The notes beneath the pieces are model-generated. The model made no database searches, was not told the origin of the DNA, and saw only the letters and a list, made by a program, of their open reading frames with translations. Source: Anaeramoeba flamelloides (Eukaryota; Metamonada; Anaeramoebidae). From it: a DNA stretch of 64,000 nucleotides. Made by a program: the position numbers and the translations under genes. The stretch spans positions 6,014,001 through 6,078,000 of the forward strand of contig JANTQA010000057.1 in assembly GCA_027625915.1 (NCBI GenBank), in the 5' to 3' direction. Of the stretch, positions 57,601-64,000 are shown one piece after another; position 1 is the stretch's first letter, and each line of letters opens with the position of its first letter.

Positions 57601-59245
57601 CGATGTTGAAGAGCTAAAAGGAGACTTTTACCAGAAAAAAAATAAACCAAAAAAGGCACTTCTTCATTATGAAAAAGCGATTAAATTAAACAAGAGATCA
57701 AGTGTGTTGTATAACAAAAAGGGGGATTGCCTCCTGTTGTTGTCTCGTGACGAAGAAGCAGAGAAGTGTTACCAAGAATCGATCAAAATTGATCCAAAAA
57801 ACGCACAGGGGTATACAAACCTAGGGTATGCTTCTGATAAGAAGGGGAAGCACTTAAAGGCACTCGAGCAGTATCAGAAGGCATTGAGTCTTGAGAAAAA
57901 CTACGATTCGCTCTTTAATGTTGCATCGGTGTTAAAAACCTTGGGTAGGGATCACCAGGCGTTAAAATTTCTCGATCAGGCGATCGAAAAGGACAAGACG
58001 CGCCCTGAAGCTATCACATCAAGAGGCGAGATCCTGCGGGGCCTGGGCAAATTGAAGCAGGCAATAGATTGCTTTGAAACGGCCATCGATTTGAATCCAA
58101 ATTATTGTGAAGCATATTACCACTTGGGGTTAACCGAAATTGAGATCAACAAATCCGACGAGTTATCTGAGATCGAAAGGCAATGCAGATATGAAATTGT
58201 CTTGAATTTACGAGAAATGCGAAAGCAATTGGGCGTCAAGTCTGCATTGACAAATGTTGAAAACAAAGACAATTTCATCGTTGATCAGGGCAAGTGGATT
58301 AAGGATTTACAAAAGCAAGCAAAGGAGCAGATATCGAAAAGGATACAGGAATGCTATAAATTCGAAAAAAGAAACCTCAAAACCCAGTTCCGAAAAATGA
58401 AAAAAACGCAACAAGAAAAATTTAAACAAATGAGAGGTGAGGAGCTGTCTCAATTAGACCAATCGATAATGAAAGAATTAGAAAACGAAAGAAAGCAACA
58501 GGAAACACAATTATTAAGGCAAATTACAAAGGAAACCGAAGAAGAAACTCAAAAGGAGATCCTGGCACTCAATAAAATATTCGAAAAGCGATCGAAATCA
58601 ATTCTGAATCATACCCTCAAGAATACCAAAGAGAAAAGAATTGAAAAATTAAATAGCAAATTCAAAAAGTTATCGGACTATCTAGAGAGTAACCAACTGC
58701 AAACTGAGTTATCTCAACTCTTTCAAAAAGGCAGAAATCAGTTAGTATTTGAAAAACAAAATGAATTAATCATGAAAAGGCAAGAAATAATTGAAAAGAA
58801 AAATTCTGAATTCAAAAATCAATATGATCAAGAGATGGAGAGCAAAATTCAAAAGTTTGTAGATAAGGCCGAATTAAAAAAAAAAAATTTTTTGCAACTT
58901 GTTGAAAAGAAAATCGCAATTGAAATAGAAAAAACTAATATTCAAAATAAGCTTGAATTGTCTTCAATTAAAGAAATTTCGGATCCCGACAAAATCACGG
59001 AACAATTAATTGAAATGAAAAAAAGCATGTTCATAAATTCACAAAACAAATTTGTTAATGATTATAAAGAAAAAAAAACGAATGAATATGATAAAAAGAT
59101 CAAGGAATTTGAAAAGGAAAAAAATATCGAAATCAAGAATTTAAAAAAGGAAATTGAAAAAAGAGAAAGGAGAATGAAACAAAATCAAGGTACGAAAAAA
59201 AGTAACAATGAAAGGAAAATGAAGAGTAAAAAAAAGAGAAAATAA
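54621..59245 (+). CDS. B-box zinc finger / TPR / coiled-coil protein
   Basis: Two exons, 54621-54864 and 57417-59245, 690 aa. The 2552-bp intron has GTAATT and CACAAAG ends, and the split Gly codon closes in phase. Residues 34-71 form a B-box: C-x2-C-x8-C-x2-D-x4-C-x2-C-x4-H-x8-H (CEVC, YYCELD, YCKKC, then two His), a zinc-binding protein-interaction fold. From about residue 115, four or five tetratricopeptide repeats follow (LHYEKAIKLNKRSSVLYNKK, AEKCYQESIKIDPKNAQGYT, ALEQYQKALSLEKN, AIDCFETAIDLNPNYCEAYY). The rest, from residue ~320, is a long basic coiled coil. B-box plus coiled coil recalls TRIM proteins, but no RING is seen and TPRs sit between. Likely an adaptor or scaffold. If the exon join is wrong, there are two genes: an 83-aa B-box protein and a TPR protein lacking a start. 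The TPR region is less AT-rich than its surroundings. Confidence 0.78.
55527..55795. repeat. High-identity inverted repeat, right copy
   Basis: Reverse complement of 48212-48480 with only scattered differences. Lies in the B-box/TPR intron, while its mate lies outside the 4.9-kb transposon, so the pair encloses the transposon plus exon 1. Confidence 0.85.
55990..56880. repeat. Diverged long repeat shared with 38730-39690
   Basis: Same orientation as its partner. Minus-strand frames show long but broken openings rich in Phe/Asn/Lys; possibly a decayed element ORF, family unknown. Confidence 0.45.
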
Positions 59246-59700
59246 ACATTTTTTTCAAGATTATATTATGTGATTTCGTATTTTTTTAAATAAATTTGTT
59301 AAATTTTGAATATTTTTAATATCTTTTATTTTTTATCGAAATAAAGCGTTTAAATAAGCGATTTTGAAAATAAATCTCAAGAATTTGATCGGGAAAAATT
59401 AAAAGAAGAAAAATCGGATCATTTTCTCTGGAGCTTGTGTACTAAAGTAATTTTTTTACATTTAGCTTTTCCAGAATTCAAAAGTTTTTTTGTTTTATCA
59501 TTATATTCTTTTTTGTACAAAATTTGAAAATTAAATTTTTGTTATTATAATTATTATTATTATTGAGAGAAATGTTCATTTAAAGAAAATTTTATCAAAA
59601 TAAGAAAAAAAGAGAAGAAAAATAATTAAAATGTTAATATAAAAAACATAAATTCATTTTCATAACCAAATGAAAAATATATCGGTTTTTGGTTTGGTTT
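59246..59700. other. Intergenic, nothing recognised
   Basis: 3' flank of the B-box/TPR gene. TTTCCAGAATTCAAAAG at 59469 is a lone half of the family-H hairpin. Confidence 0.45.
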
Positions 59701-60060
59701 TTCAGGATTTGAAAAAATTAAGTAAAATATTAGATTTTACTATATTTTTTTAAATTCTGGAAAATTCTTGTTAGTTTGTTTTTTATTTTTGAGATTAAAA
59801 AGAAAATTTCTGAAATTTTGTCGTAATAACTTAAATTAAAATACAATTTTGTTAGGTTTTCTTGAGTTTTCTGTTTATTTGGAAAATCAATAGATTTTCG
59901 TTAGGTTTTTTTTAATTTTTGAAATGAACCGAAAATTTTAATAAATTTTCGGTTTATTTCAAAAAGTAAAAAAAACCTAGAACACTTAACTGATAAAACA
60001 GAAAACCACAAATAAATAACATTTAGGTTTTTTTTTAAACAAGAAATTAAATGAAAATTT
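59701..60060. repeat. Cluster of hairpin debris (family H and CTAGG-TTTTTT type)
   Basis: Several inverted pairs: TCAGGATTTGAAAAAATTAA with TTTTTTTAAATTCTGGAAAA, and GGTTTTTTTTAATTTTTGAA with TTCAAAAAGTAAAAAAAACC. It also carries the GGAAAATCAATAGATTTTCG unit found in the 26-kb fold-back. Confidence 0.6.
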
Positions 60061-60099
60061 CTTAAATTTTCTTTTTATTTCTAAAATTCAAAAAAAACT

Positions 60100-60480
60100 A
60101 GGCACTCTACGACACTTAAGGGCCATGGCAGGCACTTCCCCTGAATTCACAAGGGGGAATTCTCCACTTCAATTAAAAGTTTATCAATAATAAATAAAAA
60201 TTCCACAAACTGTGATTAATAAATTTGCATTCCACTGTCGTTAGGTTTTTTTAATTTAAAGAATGGATTAAAATCTTTGATTTTTCTCAATCCTTTTGAA
60301 TTAAAAAAACCTAGACATTACCCTGAAAAATCGGGCACTATTTACCCGAATTTGTAAATTTTTATACTATTTTTGGTATTTATTATATTCATTTTTTTTT
60401 AGTTTTTCTTTATTAGCTTGAATTTCTAACCATTAGAGCTTTGATGAAAAATTCTAAACAATAACAATAAATTTCATAAT
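60100..60480 (+). mobile_element. LINE fragment, fifth copy
   Basis: TTATCA-TAATAAATAAA-ATTCCACAAA and TTACCCGAATTTGTAAATTT match 20975-21140 of the LINE relic. A hairpin at 60237-60325 interrupts it where the other copy continues. Confidence 0.55.
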
Positions 60481-61246
60481 TTTGATTAATGATATTAAAG
60501 AGTCTCTGGGTTTTTTCTTCTAAAAATAACAGTTACATATTTTTTTTGTCTTAAATTTTTGATAATATTTTTTTTCAATTTGATTCTGATTTTTTTAAAT
60601 CTTTCTTAGTATCAAATGAAATGATTTAATGTTGTCATAGTAATGTGTCAAGTAATCATATTTTTAACTTTTTTTTTTTTTTTTTGAATGTGCCATATTC
60701 AAATTTATTTTTTAAGACATAAGAATAACTATTTATTGATGTATTTAATATACTCTTATTTTCCAATTAATAAATGAAAAGTTTTATTTCAATTTCCAAA
60801 ATGAAAATTAATTATTACTGCTACAACCAAATTAGTAGAGTAAAAAAAATTGTCTTAGAGTTTACAAGGAATTGTAATTAATTGTCTAAAAATATCATTT
60901 CTAAATGATGTTGTAAAGATCTTTGTATTTTCTTCTACTTTTGAACAGAAAAATATTGTTGTTGTGAACTAAAAATTTTCATTTTTTTAATTAGAAAATA
61001 AAAGTACTGTTAATATCGGGTTTCCCCATAATAAATTTTATTCCAAAGATGAATAAGTAAGATCTTGAGTAAATCTCTAAAAATCTTATTTCTAATTGAT
61101 TTTCTTGAGACATGGGCTTTTTCACAAAATAACAAACAAAATATTTGGGAACTTGAAACAAAAATTTGATTTAATAATTGGAAAATAACAGTCTTTGTTC
61201 AAATTCAAAATTTGAGAAATGTATTACTGAAAATGAAAGCAAATCC
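60481..61246. other. Intergenic, nothing recognised
   Basis: No ORF or pairing that I could support. Confidence 0.45.
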
Positions 61247-61810
61247 ATTTCACTCTAAAGTTCCCAGCAAATATTGAAAAATTCTCCTTTTTTTTAAGAA
61301 TCACCAAAACTATTATTGTTTAGAAATATGAGAAATGATAAATTTCGGATTATATTCAATAATAATAAATGAAATATGAGAACAAATTATAAATTTCAAA
61401 AAAAAAAAAAACTAAAAAAAATATTTATGCCCCTTTCATTGGAACATCTGGTGCTTAAGTTCACAATTTCTGTGGAATCTTAAAATTGTTTACAATAAAA
61501 TTTTTGTATTGTAAATGCATGTATTTTAAAAGAAAATATAAAACCTCAACTTTTATTAATGTTAATTTGTGATTTCAAAGGAATTTTTTGTTTCAAATTT
61601 GACTTTTTTAATAAATAACAAAAAAAAATCGATACAATAAATGAAGAAAAAAAAAAACAATAAACAAAAATTAACTGTATTAGAAAAAATGATCAGATTT
61701 AAAAATTGAAAATATATTTTTGGATAAAAAAAGATGAATTAAATTCACAGAATATGTTTTAATTTCTTCAATAAAACTGGGCTCCTTTGACTGAAAAAGA
61801 GTTTATTTTA
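61247..61810 (+). repeat. Diverged long repeat, copy 2 (partner 37427-37985)
   Basis: Same block order as the partner. Both copies lie downstream of the 3' end of a minus-strand gene. Confidence 0.55.
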
Positions 61811-62114
61811 TTTGATTTGGGAGGAGTTTTAAAAAAGAAAAGATCCAGCACAACCAAAAAGAATTCAAAATTAATATACAGAAAAAAAAATTAAAAAATA
61901 AGAGTTGTTTTATTATTTAATTTAAATTCAAATCAAATAAGTATTACTAAAATTATTTTAAAATATAAATAACTTGGAATTTAAAAATAATTTAATTATG
62001 GATCAAAAAATTCATAATAATAATAAAAAATAATTATAAGAAGAATAAGTTGGAAAATAACAATCAAGAGAATAATAATAAAGAAAAAGTAAAAAAAAAA
62101 AAAATATCAAAGCA
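61811..62114. other. 3' flank of the kinase gene
   Basis: AT-rich with poly-A on the + strand next to the stop codon; nothing else seen. Confidence 0.5.
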
Positions 62115-64000
62115 TTAATCGAGAGTAAATTTATCCAAAATTTTTAAAATTTCTGTAAATGAAGGACGATTTTGAACATTTTTATCCCAGCATTTTTCAA
62201 TTAAATTTTTCCATTCTTCATTTTCAACTTTCCCGATAGTGGGTCTTAAATTATTAAACAAGACATTGAAGGCAATTTGGAAGGGGTCTTTCATGCCCTT
62301 ATAGGGGAATTCCTTTGTCCAAATTTCCCATAAGACGATCCCGTAGGAATAGACATCCACCTTTTCAGAATACGAACCTTCATTTCGAAACATTTCTGGA
62401 GCCATCCAGCAGGGCGATCCACGCATTCCTGTCAGTCTAGCGGATTCTTCTCTTATTCTTGACAGCCCAAAATCTGCAACCTTTGAAACGCCATATTCGT
62501 CGATCAATACATTTGAGGATTTTAAATCCCTGTGTATGATAAATTCCGGTTTTGTTAAATGCAAATAGTTCATTCCTAATGCAATATCTCGCGCCACTCT
62601 TAGTTTTTCCTTTTTTGTGTTTAAAAATTCTGTATTTTTTAAGCTTTTGTAAAGATCGCACTTTGAGCAATATTCTGTTACTAAGAAAATGTTTGGATGC
62701 TTAGTGCATGCCCCCATAAAGAGCACGATATTTGGGTGTCTTGTTCTACTCAAAACCAAAACTTCTCTTTTAAATTCTTCAAAATATTCTCCTTGGACAT
62801 ATTCTGATTTGATTCGTTTCACAGCGACCTCTTTGCCTCTCCACATTGATCTAAACACCTTACCAAACGCGCCAAAGCCGATCTCCTCCAAATCTTGAAT
62901 TTCATCGGGATCAATTTCATTGTGAGACTGCTGAACAACTTGCTTTAAAATTTTAACTGTATTGTCTTGCTTTTGGTATTCCTCATATTTTAATTCAGCA
63001 TTTTTTCTTAATTTTTCAATTTCATCTTTTTGCTTTTTTTGTTGAAATTCTTTTTCTTCGATTTCTTTTTTTAATTTTAATAATTTTTCATTTTCTTCTT
63101 TGAGTTTTTCTTTCTCAATTAATATTTTTTTCCATTCCTTTTCCAATTCTTCTTCTGTAAATTTATTATTATCTTTATTATCATCTTCATCTTTATTATT
63201 ACCATTGGTATTACTACCGCCACTGCCGTGATTATCTCTTTGAATTATATTTATTGTATCTGGGCTATTATGGTCTTTTTTACTGTTTTCCAAAATATTA
63301 AATAAAATTGGTACTAATTCACCAGTGGAGATTTTTTTATCAGATGAATATTGCTTATAAGAAGTTTTGCGCTTTAATCGATTTAATGATTTGTTTATCG
63401 AAGAGGATGCAGATTTTGAATTCTGAAATTCTTTTTCAATTTCCTTTTCTTTTTTTTCCAGATCTTTTTTCTGGAAATTAATCTTCTTTCTTGGCTGAAT
63501 TTTAATAGGAATTGACTGTGATAAATATTGTTGTGATTTCTGATTATTATTATTATTATTATTATGATTTATATTTGGTATGATCCACATTAAGTCTGTA
63601 TTTCTTTTTGGAGATTTTATTATATTTGCAACAACATTATAAATATCTTTGTTTTTCACTCTCATCAAATTTGATTTTGATAATTCTTTTTCTTCATAAT
63701 TTAAATTTTGATTTGGAATTTGCTTTTTCTTTGTATTATTTACATTGTTTTGAGTAATATTCTTATTTGTGTTTTTATTAAGACTATTAATTAAACTCAT
63801 TTTTGAAATTGAACTCGATTTTGAAAGTAAATTTGAAATTTGATTAGGATTTTCAGAAATACTTGAAAAAATTTTTTTAAGTTGTGGAAATTCTCGAAAT
63901 TTGTTTGAAAGCTTCATTAATTGTTCCTGTGATATGTTTAATTCAACCAATGAAGGTATGGTGCCAATTTCAATCGGTATATCAAGATCAGGATTGTTAC
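62115..64000 (-). CDS. LRR-linked TKL (Raf-like) protein kinase, 5' end outside window
   Basis: Serine/threonine (TKL) protein kinase. The frame is open through the right edge, so the TTG at 63950 is not the start. The visible part (about 628 codons) begins with leucine-rich-repeat-like sequence (NPDLDIPIEIGTIPSLVELN). A ~250-residue Asn/Lys/Ser-rich linker, a charged coiled coil (EEELEKEWKKILIEKEKLKE) and the kinase domain at the C-terminus follow. Kinase motifs are complete: GFGAFGKV glycine loop, VAVKRI lysine, NIVLFMGAC, HRDLKSSNVL catalytic loop, DFGLSRI, the SPCWMAPEM activation end, VDVYSYGIVLWEIWT and NRPSF. Expected to be active. LRR plus TKL architecture is common in amoebae (e.g. 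Roco-like and SHKBP-type kinases). No ROC/COR domain is visible here, but it could lie outside. No intron in the visible part. Confidence 0.94.
   Translation of the reverse strand, partial: NNPDLDIPIEIGTIPSLVELNISQEQLMKLSNKFREFPQLKKIFSSISENPNQISNLLSKSSSISKMSLINSLNKNTNKNITQNNVNNTKKKQIPNQNLNYEEKELSKSNLMRVKNKDIYNVVANIIKSPKRNTDLMWIIPNINHNNNNNNNQKSQQYLSQSIPIKIQPRKKINFQKKDLEKKEKEIEKEFQNSKSASSSINKSLNRLKRKTSYKQYSSDKKISTGELVPILFNILENSKKDHNSPDTINIIQRDNHGSGGSNTNGNNKDEDDNKDNNKFTEEELEKEWKKILIEKEKLKEENEKLLKLKKEIEEKEFQQKKQKDEIEKLRKNAELKYEEYQKQDNTVKILKQVVQQSHNEIDPDEIQDLEEIGFGAFGKVFRSMWRGKEVAVKRIKSEYVQGEYFEEFKREVLVLSRTRHPNIVLFMGACTKHPNIFLVTEYCSKCDLYKSLKNTEFLNTKKEKLRVARDIALGMNYLHLTKPEFIIHRDLKSSNVLIDEYGVSKVADFGLSRIREESARLTGMRGSPCWMAPEMFRNEGSYSEKVDVYSYGIVLWEIWTKEFPYKGMKDPFQIAFNVLFNNLRPTIGKVENEEWKNLIEKCWDKNVQNRPSFTEILKILDKFTLD

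Noticed and set aside
1-64000. tRNA or rRNA genes
   Set aside because: Looked for the GGTTCGA-NN-CC B-box and conserved rRNA cores; isolated partial matches (e.g. near 57047) lacked any cloverleaf.

Overview
The window is very AT-rich nuclear DNA from a eukaryotic protist. It carries spliceosomal GT-AG introns, long homopolymer and microsatellite tracts, and proteins padded with Asn, Lys, Glu and Gln. Its gene set is an oxysterol-binding-protein relative, an RGG-tailed Ras GEF, a B-box/TPR protein, a very long Asp-rich coiled-coil protein and a Raf/TKL-like kinase behind leucine-rich sequence. This fits a free-living amoeboid flagellate; Anaeramoeba is my best guess from family content. That is an inference, and a dictyostelid or another amoeba cannot be excluded by eye. 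Ordinary TAA/TAG/TGA stops fit all gene models.

Layout. 1-4.6 kb: a 5'-truncated LINE tail and a Mutator-like miniature element. 4.67-6.64 kb (-): a multi-pass membrane protein. 6.6-14.4 kb: intergenic DNA with four of the six copies of a ~195-bp palindromic TA-flanked MITE and with nested inverted repeats. 14.47-19.13 kb (+): OSBP-related protein in four exons, one intron being 3.1 kb. 19.1-24.2 kb: a LINE relic holding two more MITEs, plus further LINE tails. 24.26-32.61 kb (+): Ras GEF, four exons, whose 4.8-kb first intron is full of fold-back repeats. 32.9-35.6 kb: another LINE copy, split by a Tc1/mariner relic that landed in the reverse transcriptase. 35.9-36.8 kb (+): a YhhN/TMEM86-like membrane protein. 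37-40.5 kb: old long repeats and a hairpin. 40.55-44.53 kb (-): a 1270-aa coiled-coil protein. 46.9-47.4 kb: a shrunken mariner relic. 48.65-53.59 kb: a nearly intact 4.9-kb Tc1/IS630-like transposon. 54.62-59.25 kb (+): B-box/TPR/coiled-coil protein with a 2.55-kb intron. 59.2-62.1 kb: LINE and hairpin debris. 62.1 kb to the window edge (-): LRR-kinase, 5' end missing.

The host genes mostly look like signalling and lipid-handling parts (Ras GEF, kinase, B-box protein, sterol/lipid transfer). Nothing suggests co-regulation; they stand alone on both strands. The most notable element is the 4.9-kb transposon: terminal repeats matching at about 31 of 32 positions, TA duplications, an uninterrupted 367-aa DDE transposase, and on the opposite strand a block of basic, partly frame-broken ORFs including a zinc-knuckle-like motif. 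The layout recalls ciliate TBE/Tec elements. A second theme is that the three longest introns are long because they hold repeats. All intron models are from splice-site and phase reading by eye.
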